DNA from: Apodospora peruviana
Lineage: Eukaryota > Ascomycota > Sordariomycetes > Sordariales > Lasiosphaeriaceae
Direction of reading: 5' to 3'
Length of the DNA stretch: 64,000 bases
Assembly (NCBI GenBank): GCA_033439685.1
Contig: JAUEDM010000003.1
Span: 712,001-776,000 of the forward strand
Positions 44,260 through 53,909 of the stretch are shown here, one piece after another (position 1 is the stretch's first letter; each line of letters opens with the position of its first letter). The notes under the pieces were generated by a model. It did no database searches, was not told where the DNA came from, and saw only the letters and a program-made list of their open reading frames with translations. The position numbers were made by a program, and so were the translations under genes.

Positions 44260-45730
44260 TCACTTGGCCAGACTGTCCTCTGTCTGGCCCGTATGGAGCC
44301 AGTCGTAGACAGTATCATGCTGCCGACCCAGGTTGAGATATGGTGAGGATTTGAAAAGTCGTACTGACTTAGCCACAATCGTCGCCTCCAAGTTACCCGT
44401 ATGTGGGCTATTGAGGTAGCATTGGGAAAGAAATGACAGCTCCTCGGTCGAAGTCCTCAGGTGAGAGAAAACTCGGGCACCGTACCGGCATCCGTCTCAA
44501 AGGTCCGGTTGATATACACGACATCATTCTTGAGCTTGACTAGGCTCACGTCGGTGAAGGAGATCTCGACCACAGCTTCGCCAATTGTACGGTCAGAGCG
44601 GTTGCCCTGCCACACTGTCTCGCCCTCTCCGATCCCGTGCAAAGCGGCCGTCATAAAGGTATCCCCGGCGACGTTCTGCACCAATACGCCGGATTTGGTG
44701 GAGAAGACAGCCGGATGTGCGTGATCTCGAAGCATCTTGCTGCGGATCAAGACACCCGGTCTTAGGATATCGTAGGTCGTATTATCGTTGATGACGCCAG
44801 CGATGGGTTGCGGCTGAATTTCGCGCTTTGCTGGAAGATCAACCCACGACGGCCGGCGGAGTTCCTTGTTGTGGATGTATCCGACAAACCGGTTGGCAAT
44901 CTTGGCCGGTAATTTGGGCCCCATGGCCGGAATATCCACATGATCTTCCAGGACGACGTAGAAAGTGCGTTCGCATTTGTACATTAATTCGACCATGCGG
45001 ACACCCTTAGGTGCGTGTTTGATGAAGGAGGCATCAACATCAGTCGCCATCTGGCGTAGGAGATTGTCGGAGAACTCGACCGCGTTAATGTAATTTGCTT
45101 CGGAGCAGATGGAGATTCCAGGGTTCCCGAGGATCTGTCTGGGGAGCATGAGGGGGCGACCATGTTCGCCGTGCTCAGGTATAAGTGTGATGGGCACGCC
45201 ACCGACTGTGACCGGCCAAGGGGAGCTAGGCAGCCTATCGACTTGAAAGATGAGATGGGACCGGGAACGGGCTTCGGTAACGTTGAACGTCCCCGGGAAG
45301 ATGCTACAGAACAGCTTCTGCATTTCTTCCGAGTGAATGCCGACTTCGAGATTTTGAAAGTTATATGGGAGCAAGACGTGCTTATTATGCCAAATGGCAT
45401 CCTTGTCTGCTTGCTTCCATGGTGCTGGTGACGGATGTGCATGCGTGTGGGCTATCTTTGCCTCCCCGCTTGGAAAAAGCTGCTTGGGCGCAAAAACGGG
45501 CTGGGTGGAGAATGTTGCGCGCGGAGAGGTGCTGGGTGGCCGTTTGTCAAGGGTGACTAGGATCAGAACCCGCTTTGCCGAGAGCGTCTCAGCTGACGGT
45601 GAGATCTTGCGTTTGCTTCCTGGCGTGGAGGAGACAACGCTGCCTACTTTAGAGGGTGTAACAGAGAGGCCAATGAGGGATGAGATCTTGAAGGTTCGAC
45701 TTTCGCAGAAGCTAAGAAGGAAAACGTAGT
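44260..45730 (-). pseudogene. Fungal protein of unknown function, no start codon, late frameshift
   Basis: A long open frame runs from about 45730 to 44457 without any in-frame ATG before residues EEMQKLF. The readable protein includes KDAIWHNKHVLLPYNFQNLE, VRMVELMYKCERTFYVVLED, SGVLVQNVAGDTFMTAALHG and EAVVEISFTDVSLVKL. After GTVPEF a one-base slip near 44465 ends the frame, and the next frame continues LRTSTEELSFLSQCYLNSPH and EATIVAKSVRLF to 44260. The GDTFMTAALHG block, followed by a V/I-rich strand, recalls the histidine region of chymotrypsin-like folds, but no catalytic serine is reached. Loss of the start plus the frameshift suggest a dead copy. Confidence 0.5.
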
Positions 45731-45760
45731 AGAAGAAGCAATCTTTGGAGTGAGTAGCAG

Positions 45761-45889
45761 CTTGATCAAGAGGAGGTTGATCAAGAGGAGGTTAATCAAG
45801 AGAAGGTTTAAGGAGGAGGTTAATCAAGAGAAGGTTTAAGGAGGAGGTTGATCTAGAGGAGGTTTAAGGAGGAGGTTTAAGGAGGAGAC
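45761..45889. repeat. Purine-rich tandem repeat (GATCAAGAGGAGGTT type)
   Basis: A 15-bp unit (GATCAAGAGGAGGTT) repeats and merges into a longer unit containing TTTAAGGAGGAGG, giving about 130 bases of strongly strand-biased DNA just upstream of the decayed gene. On the minus strand it is CT-rich, like many fungal promoter or leader tracts. Confidence 0.85.
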
Positions 45890-46010
45890 GGGGGCGCGGC
45901 CACCTATATATATAATGGTCTAATTACCTCTGTGCCTTGTGGGTCAAAGTGGAAGTAATCAACTAGCCTGAACACTATGCCACCTATCTACGAGGCATGA
46001 CAACGGCCGG
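45890..46010. other. Spacer before the hairpin element
   Basis: Short spacer with no feature recognised. Confidence 0.3.
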
Positions 46011-46130
46011 ACATCGGATGTCGTACGATTTAAAGATCGGATCCGGGCATTCGGACGACAACATCGGCTCCAAGCGGGTCCCGGCGCCGGATGCCGGGAT
46101 CCGATTTGTAAATTATACGACATCCGATGT
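46011..46130. repeat. Inverted repeat, MITE-like
   Basis: Arms 46011-46054 (ACATCGGATGTCGTACGATT...) and 46087-46130 are inverted copies of about 44 bp with roughly 80-85 percent identity, separated by 32 bp. Each arm itself starts with the palindrome ACATCGGATGT-like sequence. The size and structure suggest a small non-autonomous hairpin element. No target duplication was identified. Confidence 0.65.
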
Positions 46131-46617
46131 CTAGCCGCATATACCATTCCGGCAGCTGTTTTAGCCAATTAGGATACTATTAGCGTCTGACCTTTCATCT
46201 TACCTTTGTGCCGGTAGCCGGTCCGGAGGATTGTGCCCGAAGCTGCATATAGCTTAGGTACCTAGGTAGGTAGGTACCTACTTTCCGTCGCAGTTGCGTA
46301 GCCCAGGTTAGGACGCACCTTTAACTTCTCATATAAAGTTTTACCAGAATGACCAAGCTAAGCTAGTAGTTCCAGTTTACGCTCATCCCTTGCACATTGA
46401 TCCTTACTCGATCTCAATGTCGTGAACTCCCCCAAACGCGACTTTCAGCTAGCTCGAGGGCGCCCATTTTCGTTTCGTGATAAGCCACAATACTTTCTGC
46501 CTGAGGCAACAATCTGTATTCAGTTCCGAGGTATTTAGGTAGTTTCCCCCCTCATTCTCATTATCCCCCAACACTGCCAACAAGAACAAATCCATATAAA
46601 GGGGAAAAAAGAACAAC
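46131..46617. other. Upstream region of the O-methyltransferase gene
   Basis: No gene. Contains GGTACCTAGGTAGGTAGG-type short repeats near 46255-46280 and an AT-rich promoter stretch. Confidence 0.45.
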
Positions 46618-48119
46618 ATGTCAGGAACACCACATCGAGCAGGCCAGGAGGAGCTTCGTATTGCCCAGGACAAACTGGCGAGTGCCGTGGCCGAATTCGA
46701 GGCGCACACGGCACCGGATGGCAGCGATACGGACAAAGCCCAGCGGTCCGCCATAATCGCCGCCGCCAACGACATCCTCGCCGCCGTCAAGAACCCAGCG
46801 GATCAATGGATGGACGTCACAGCCCAGACCGCCCTGATGGCGGCTAACCGCCTCTTCTGGGAGTGGGGTGCCTTTGACGCCATGCCCCGGGATGGCAGTG
46901 CGGTATCCTACAAAGATCTTGCTGTAAAGGTCGACGTGCAGGCAAAGCTGCTGTGTAAGACGGTACCCTCCTCGGTTTCATATGTGGCTGACGTCAGTCT
47001 TGAGTAGCTCGCGTCGGCGGCGTCCTCGTCTCCATGGGGGTGCTGAAGCAGGTTGACCAAGACCTTATTACGCACACACCTCGGTCCCTTATCTTCGCAG
47101 AAGACAACCCCGTTGGTCTGGTATACAATCTGGCGTAAGCTTGCTTCCCTATTTCTTATTTCGTCACAACAATCTGCGAAGGGAAAGCTGGGGGTGCTGT
47201 GGAACTAACGAGCATATCTTCCGACCGGAGAAAAAGCTGGGAAAATGGTCTCGTAGTCTACGCGCAGTACCCAAGCTACTTTGAGACCTATGGCCGCAAG
47301 GAGCCCGAGACGCTCAACCACGTGCCCGCGACCTTCGCCTACGGCCACCCGGAGTGGAACTACTACGAGATGCTCGAGAAGAACCCAGAACGCATGCATC
47401 GCTTCATGCGCGCCATGGCTCCCATCGAGGAGCGCATGCCCATATCGGGGATTTACGACTTCGGCTGGGCCGTCACCGCCGCAGAGGCAGACCCGACCTC
47501 GGAGCGCCCGCTTTTTGTCGACGTGGGCGGCGGTCGCGGCCATGCCATCAAGGCCATCCGCGCCGAATTTCCGGGTCTCCCCATCGCCCGCTTCGTCCTG
47601 CAAGACCGGCAGGAGGTCATCGAGGCGGGCAAGGCGCTGGACGATCCCGACCTGAGAGGCATCCAGAGGATGGTGATCGATTTTCACAAGTCACAGCCGC
47701 TACAAGGTTCGTCTCCTGTCTATTTCGCGGTCACTAATATGATATCACCCTACAAGACATACTCAGCAGGCTAACTCGCGATTGCTTCATGTTCCCTCGG
47801 CGTAGGAGCAATGATTTACTGGATTCGACGTTGCTTGCACAATTACAGCGACGAGGTCAGCACCAACGTCCTGCGCAATATCGCTGACGCCATGGCGCCG
47901 GACAGCAGGGTGCTTTTGCAAGAAGACATTATGGAGAACCCACCAAATCATATGGCCACAATGCTGGATTTCATGATGATGGGCTTCGGAGGCAAACAGC
48001 GCACTCTCCAGACCTGGGAGGGCATGCTCGCGGGTGCTGGGCTGCAGATCTCGAGCATCTCCAAGGGCAAAGGGCCCTGGCGCAGTTTGGCTGTACTCGA
48101 ATGTGTCAAGAAGGTCTAA
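46618..48119 (+). CDS. SAM-dependent O-methyltransferase (415 aa)
   Basis: Four exons fit: 46618-46954, 47008-47134, 47237-47706 and 47806-48119. Introns are 53, 102 and 99 nt with CTGAC/CTAAC branch sites; intron 2 would use an unusual AAG acceptor. The joined protein has the fungal class I O-methyltransferase layout: N-terminal helical dimerisation domain (ILAAVKNPADQWMDVTAQTA; LLSRVGGVLVSMGVLKQ), a middle helix (YEMLEKNPERMHRFMRAMAP), SAM motif I (LFVDVGGGRGHA) and the catalytic-histidine region (MIYWIRRCLHNYSDE), ending with LAVLECVKKV. Members methylate phenolic hydroxyls in secondary metabolism, such as the sterigmatocystin O-methyltransferases. The substrate is unknown. A flavonol dioxygenase gene follows 400 bases downstream on the same strand. 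Confidence 0.88.
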
Positions 48120-48522
48120 GGGCGGTCTTGTTCATCGTGTGGACTGTTGAATGAAGGTCATCCATGTAGTGTACCCGATATCAAAGAAGAAAACTCGTTA
48201 TTGCAGTTCATTTGATTGTCTCGCTGATGCAATGGTGGTCGGTTCCATGACTAACCCAAACAACCTAAACACCGGCTCTCGGACACGCGTCCAACTGGGG
48301 TCCGGTTCAATTGTGCCGCGAGGGGCAAGTATGAGTGCAACATGGTCTCACCCACAATCCGGCCGGCGGTAAGTGGCCACGGTACTACTGATTTTCACTC
48401 CGGTCAGTCCTCATGAAAGATATTAACTCGATGCTGCCAGAATGCTCAGGTGAGTTCAACTCCAGCACCGAACGCAGGCATCACCACAACCTTAGCACTT
48501 GTTCTCATCATTCCAAACCAAC
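48120..48522. other. Intergenic promoter region of the quercetin dioxygenase gene
   Basis: About 400 bases between two codirectional genes. No separate feature recognised. Confidence 0.5.
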
Positions 48523-49644
48523 ATGTATCCCTACCTCGTCCTCCTTGTTGTCACCAGCGTTGCCAATGCAGCCGGCACCAGCCTCTGGGTGCCCACGACA
48601 CCCCAGTCGCCAAAGCCCTATGCAATCAAGAAAGGTTTGGGAATTGCAATGGCCGGCGGTAACACGTACCCCGTAACCGGAAACTCGTCAGGGAAGGCCT
48701 TCTGCATCCTCAACACCAACGCGGGTCCCACCCCAGGTGCATCCGGTGTTTTTCCTCACGTTCACAAAAAGACCTACGAGAACTTCTACTCCGCCAAGGG
48801 CCGCGTCCAGCTCTGGGGCCAGAACCTCGACGCCTATCACGCCAACACATCCATCCAGCAGACACGCATCCTCGGACCGGGCGATATCGGCGCTATCCCG
48901 CCCAACACCATCCACACATTCACCCTCCTGGAGCCAGACACCCAGCTGACCGGTGTTCTCGTTCCGGGCGGTTTCGAAGAGTTTTTCTTCAACATGAACA
49001 TTCCCCCCAGCGGCCCTCCAGACTCTGAGTCTCCAACATTGCCGGGAGCAGGCGGCTTTGACATGGATGGGCTCGCCAAATGGGACGTCTACCCGCAGCT
49101 CGACTTCGTTCCCCGACACGACGTCGTCAATGGAAAAGCCGGACCCGGGAACTGGTACGATGGCGCGAACTCGCTCGCGTCCGGTATGTCTGAGCCAATC
49201 TGGGTGGCCAAGAACTACGGACCCAAGTTTCTCAACTCGCAAGACAACCGACATCACATCATCACGCCTTTTGTGACCGGGCTGCAGACCAACAATACCT
49301 TCTCGCAGGGGACCATCACACTGAGCCCGTTTAGTCGAGCTGAGACCCGGGCACCGGTGGTGAAGAGCGCGGTGGCTACGGCTTTCATGATGGAGGAGGG
49401 TCAGTTGGAGGTCACGGTGGAGGGATTTGAGCCGGCCAGTCTGATCGATGGTGATATCGTCTTTGTGCCGCCCAACACCCCGTTTTCCTATGTTGCTACG
49501 GCCGAGTTTACAAAGTTCATGTACGTCACCGGGGGCGGGGCCGGCCTCGATGCGGAGTTGATGGCCAAGGCGAAGCCGTGGGACTCGGCCTTCTACCCAC
49601 CTCAGAGCTCAAACCTTGTGGTGAAGCGCGGTATTAGGATCTGA
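48523..49644 (+). CDS. Secreted quercetin 2,3-dioxygenase-like bicupin (373 aa)
   Basis: Intact single exon. The second in-frame ATG (48523) is chosen because it gives a clean signal peptide (MYPYLVLLVVTSVANAAG). Cupin 1 carries the metal site: His79 and His81 in FPHVHKKTYENFYS, Glu86, and His131 in PPNTIHTF. The spacing His-x-His-x4-Glu matches the copper site of Aspergillus japonicus quercetinase (His66, His68, Glu73, His112). Cupin 2 (ATAFMMEEGQLEVTVEGFEP; DIVFVPPNTPFSYVATAEF) is present. Such enzymes open the flavonol C ring with O2, releasing carbon monoxide and a depside. Several N-glycosylation sites fit secretion. The adjacent O-methyltransferase suggests flavonoid or polyphenol chemistry. 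Confidence 0.9.
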   Translation: MYPYLVLLVVTSVANAAGTSLWVPTTPQSPKPYAIKKGLGIAMAGGNTYPVTGNSSGKAFCILNTNAGPTPGASGVFPHVHKKTYENFYSAKGRVQLWGQNLDAYHANTSIQQTRILGPGDIGAIPPNTIHTFTLLEPDTQLTGVLVPGGFEEFFFNMNIPPSGPPDSESPTLPGAGGFDMDGLAKWDVYPQLDFVPRHDVVNGKAGPGNWYDGANSLASGMSEPIWVAKNYGPKFLNSQDNRHHIITPFVTGLQTNNTFSQGTITLSPFSRAETRAPVVKSAVATAFMMEEGQLEVTVEGFEPASLIDGDIVFVPPNTPFSYVATAEFTKFMYVTGGGAGLDAELMAKAKPWDSAFYPPQSSNLVVKRGIRI

Positions 49645-50295
49645 AGAAAAGAAGTGGATAGCGGAGAGTACCGGATTAGTTGGGGTGATGGTGATCACCA
49701 CGGAAGAACGGAGATGAAATCGACAGTGGAGCAAAGCAAACCATCGGTAGTGTTTATGATGTCGTAGTATATCCGTAGTAGGCAGGTACCGTTAGTCAAT
49801 GCGTTCGAGGATAAAGTCCATGGCAAATATCCATCATGATCGTGTTCCGGTGGGCGCACCCACTTTCCGGTGTTTGGCCCCCCACCCCCGCCGCCCAGAA
49901 TAGGGGAGGGCTTGCGAGTGTACTTTCAGCCGGACAGAAAGTCGGCTCAACTATAGACAACTTCTTCCCCGGGAACCAAGAAAAGGGGTTCAGGCGTCCG
50001 ATTGGTTGATCGCAAAGGAGCATCATTCATCGTGATAACGACCTTTGCCGGTGTTGAATGCCGTCTTCAGTCCCGTGTTGCTTGGGAGGATAGCTTCATT
50101 TGGACTCCGGAGCCGATGACGCGGCACCGGAGCATGTGGACTTGTAATTATTCCGGTGGTCTTTCACTTGATACTTGTTAATTGTACTTAGATGCCACAG
50201 CTGAACTCGAACATCTTCACCGTTGCCATGACGGCGGTAAACCATTGAGGCACGGTTCTGATAGTCACTTGCTCCATCCTTTCGTCGCCACAACA
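49645..50295. other. Intergenic region, no gene seen
   Basis: About 650 bases: 3' flank of the dioxygenase gene and promoter of the GH55 gene. No feature recognised. Confidence 0.45.
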
Positions 50296-52942
50296 ATGCA
50301 TTCATTGAGATTCCTTCTTGCCCTCTCATCTCTGCTTTCAGGGGTGATTGGAGGACCTGTACTGCCAACAGAACCAGGAATCGAGAAACAGCTCCACCAA
50401 GCAGCCTCCCAGTTCTGGTACGAAAACATCAATCACAATGGAATCAGCCCGACCATTCCCAACGGGAAGAACTGGACAGTCTTTCGCAACGTCAAGGACT
50501 ACGGTGCCAAGGGTGACGGCGTCACCGACGACGCAGCTGCAATCCAAAAGGCCATCTCGACCGGCGACAGCACCGGGACCCGAGACACGGGCAAATTCGG
50601 ATCAACGGGGCAACCTGCCATGGTCTATTTCCCCTCGGGGACCTACCTCGTCAAGTCAACCATCAAGAGCGCTGTTGGAACCGTTCTGATGGGCGACCCA
50701 ACCAACCGCCCGGTCATCAAAGCGTCTGCCGATTTCAAAGGGACATACCTGCTCATTGGACGCGGCACGCAGTACACTGGCTTGGTTGGTTTCTTCTACG
50801 GCGTGAAGCATCTTGTTCTCGACAGCACCGCGTTTCCCGGCAACAAAGCCATCACTCTTCTCGAGTGGAGCGTGAGCCAGAATAACCTGCTGTCCAACGT
50901 CATGTTCAATATGCCCGTTGGAGGAACCGCGCACTCCGGGATTGGCACGCAAGAAACGGGCTCCCCGTTGATCATCAACGATTTGCAGTTTGTGGGTGGG
51001 GGAGTTGGTGTTGTTCTGGCAACGTCGACGCAGTATCATCTCAAGAGTCTCCATTTCAAGAGTAAGGGTCTCTTTCCAATCTCAAAATTGACATAGGATC
51101 CGCCGTTGACACCGGAACAACAGATGTCGACACTGGGATACGACTCACCAGTATTCTGCAGGTAACCGGCCAAGGGCTGCGCTTCGAGGGCTGCGGCACT
51201 GGCGTCGACGCAACCAGTGGCCGTGCTGGGCTCTTCAACTTTATTGACTCGACGGCAACCAACACCTCGACGTTACTTAAAGCTGCTGCGCTAAGTTCTG
51301 GTTCGGTAACCGGTTCACTTGTGCTTGAGAACCTGATTGTGGACTCATCAGTTCCATCGGTAAGTCATGATCTTACCTTGCAAGGCCTACCTTGCACACT
51401 GCTTAGTACTTACCCCCATGACAGACCGTCAAGGTAGGGACCACCACCGTCCTGACCGGCTCAGTTGAACCAGGTGCAGCATGGATCCGGGGGAATGTTT
51501 ACTCACCAGACTCCACCACCCCCAAACTCTCCAACGGCCAACAAATCACAACATCTCGACCCAAGGCTCTCGTCAACATCACCGGATTCTATCACACTGT
51601 TACACCCCCGACATACGCCGAGTATGACCTCGCGCAAATAGTCAACGTCAAGGACGTCACCGGCTACCCCGTAGCCGGTGACGGCGTGGCAGACGATACC
51701 GCGAGCCTCCAAGCCATTCTCACAGCGGCCGCGGCAAAGAACCAAGTTGTGTATTTCCCGTACGGTATCTACCTCATCAGCGACACCCTCCTCGTACCCC
51801 CAGGAAGCCGATTAGTCGGCGAAGCATGGACACAGCTCAGCGCAACAGGCAACAAGTTCATGGACGCCAAGAAACCGACCGCCATGGTCAAGATCGGCAA
51901 CCCCGGAGATATCGGCATAGCACAGATGTCGGACTTTATCTTCACTGTCGCTGATATCCTACCCGGAGCCGTCATGGTGGAGGTGAACATGGCCGGCACC
52001 ACTCCCGGAGACGTCGGCTTCTTCAACTGCCACTTCCGGATCGGCGGCGCGCGCGGTTCCAAGCTCAGCGGAAGTGCCAAGTGCGGCAACACACCGCAGA
52101 CTTGTATGGCGGCGCGCCTGTCTGCTCACTTGACGTCTACCTCGTCTTCCTACTGGGAGAACATGTGGTCGTGGACGGCAGATCATGATCTCGACGGTAG
52201 CGGTTCTGGCGTCACATACCCTGGGAGTGCTGGAGGCTTTCTTGTCGAGGCGCAGAATGGGACGTGGATGCTTGGTATTGGGATTGGTACGTCGGACGTT
52301 TTTACTCTGCTTCTTGACCGTCTGCTGACTACTTCCATACATTTTACAGAACACAACGTCTTATACCAACTCAACATCCACCAAGCCAAGAACGTCTTCG
52401 TCGGCCTGCAGCAAAGCGAAGCAGCCTACTGGCAGGGGACAGGGAACACGCTCCTCGCCCCAGCGCCATGGAAAGACTCCTCTCTGCCCAGCGATCCGGA
52501 CTTTAGCTGGTGCGCCGCCTCTGACGCACAGGTACTTATAGATAGCCTTGCCCCAAAGCCTAACCAGCAGTTATTTCTTTTACTAACATGTCCTCTGAAG
52601 TGCCGAATGGGCCTCTACCAGCTGGTCACCAAGTCCAGCGACATCAACATGTACAGCAGCGGCTTCTGGAACTTTGTGTCTGGACCATCGCGGACTATGT
52701 GCTCGATCGCAACGGACAAGAAATGCGGGCAGGGCATCGCGGCCCTGTACGAGGGCAACTCGAGGATGTCGGTGTATGGCTTCAGTACGATCAACGCGGA
52801 GAACCTGATTGTAGAGGGGTCGTCGTCGGGCGGAAATAGTAGCACCAAGGGTGTGACGGTGTCTCGGACTGCGAATCTTGGCTCGCCGCATGATGGGTTC
52901 GGCACGGCGCAGGTGGCGGCGTATTTGAGGCAGGCGAAGTGA
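50296..52942 (+). CDS. GH55 exo-/endo-beta-1,3-glucanase, secreted (795 aa)
   Basis: Five exons: 50296-51061, 51124-51359, 51425-52286, 52350-52531 and 52601-52942. Introns are 62, 65, 63 and 69 nt. Intron 4 is a multiple of three, has TACTAAC and ends CTGAAG. The phases agree at every junction. A signal peptide (MHSLRFLLALSSLLSGVIGG) is followed by two pectate-lyase-3 type beta-helix modules, each opened by an NVKDYGAKGDGVTDDAAAI or NVKDVTGYPVAGDGVADD motif, the signature of the GH55 tandem beta-helix. Other family blocks are AHSGIGTQETGSPLIIND, YWENMWSWTADHDLDG and a C-terminal FWNFVSGPSRTMCSIAT. GH55 enzymes hydrolyse beta-1,3-glucans of fungal walls or laminarin. Confidence 0.92.
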
Positions 52943-53376
52943 ATTGTTGCCAAACTAGCAGCTTACCTACTTACCTAGGTAGTCGGGCGCTACAAAGAAA
53001 AGAGCCTCAGACAAAGATGGTTAGGCTAAATTATTGTGGGCGGCACGCTCCGGCCACCTGAACAATGTCAAGTTCTTGGTGATGAAAGGCGCCGGCATCT
53101 GGATACGCGGACCACGCGGCTGGCGAGTGGTCGCCTCTGAAACTGCAGCCTCCTAAGTGGCCCGGACGACAAGAACGATGACTCACCAGAGTGGAAAGAC
53201 CCATTCCACGAGAGTGCGGTCGGCGATAAAAAGCAGTCTGAAACGTGTATGAGCTGCGAAGCGGTAAGGGCCCCCGATCTACTCCATTGCCATGAGTCCA
53301 TGAGTATAGCAATAGAGGTATGCTGAGCAAGCTTGCTGACTAGCGGCAACAACGACAATAGTCCATCAGGGGGACC
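52943..53376. other. Intergenic region
   Basis: No coding frame recognised. A TACCTACTTACCTAGGTAG repeat lies near 52960-52985. Confidence 0.45.
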
Positions 53377-53652
53377 ATGTGGAAATGTCTCGACTGTAGG
53401 TGGACTCAAAACGATCTAGACCGTTCGCTTTGTTTCAAGTGTCACGCCCGTCTACCAGACATCCACGACGCGGACCACATCTTTGAAATGATCGGACCTA
53501 CGTATCAGGGAGACCCAATGCCAGTTATCGCCACACCGTATCGGACGAATACTGATGACGAAGGTGATGGTAAGAAAGGCCCAGAGTGGGATCTCTCGGA
53601 TAGTTCTGATGGGAAAGATTTAGACGAGTACTTAAAGAACCGGTACCGGTAG
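53377..53652 (+). CDS. Small RanBP2-type zinc-finger protein (91 aa)
   Basis: The N-terminus MWKCLDCRWTQNDLDRSLCF with the following KCHARLPD fits the W-x-C-x2-C...C-x2-C pattern of RanBP2/Npl4-type zinc fingers. The rest is acidic and disordered (TDDEGDGKKGPEWDLSDSSD). Such fingers bind single-stranded RNA or ubiquitin. Orphan proteins of this size are common in filamentous fungi, and the role is unknown. The start context ACCATGTGG is good. An exon upstream cannot be excluded. Confidence 0.6.
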   Translation: MWKCLDCRWTQNDLDRSLCFKCHARLPDIHDADHIFEMIGPTYQGDPMPVIATPYRTNTDDEGDGKKGPEWDLSDSSDGKDLDEYLKNRYR

Positions 53653-53909
53653 GAGTTACGTGAGGACTGTTGATGGTTTCGCATACGATGACCCTATTGG
53701 GTAGTTAGTGATGGGTATCACTTTCTCAACCGACACAATCATCATCGGCACCCACTACGTAGTGCCAAGTTGGATTTCCCACAAAGGACAGTATAAGGGG
53801 AAAGGCTGTTCTCAATTCTACAAGGCTATCAGTTAATCTCTATTGTTCAGTTACTAGGCTGGTTTTCGTATCTTGTTGAACCGACCACACTACCTACTGA
53901 ACTACTGTA

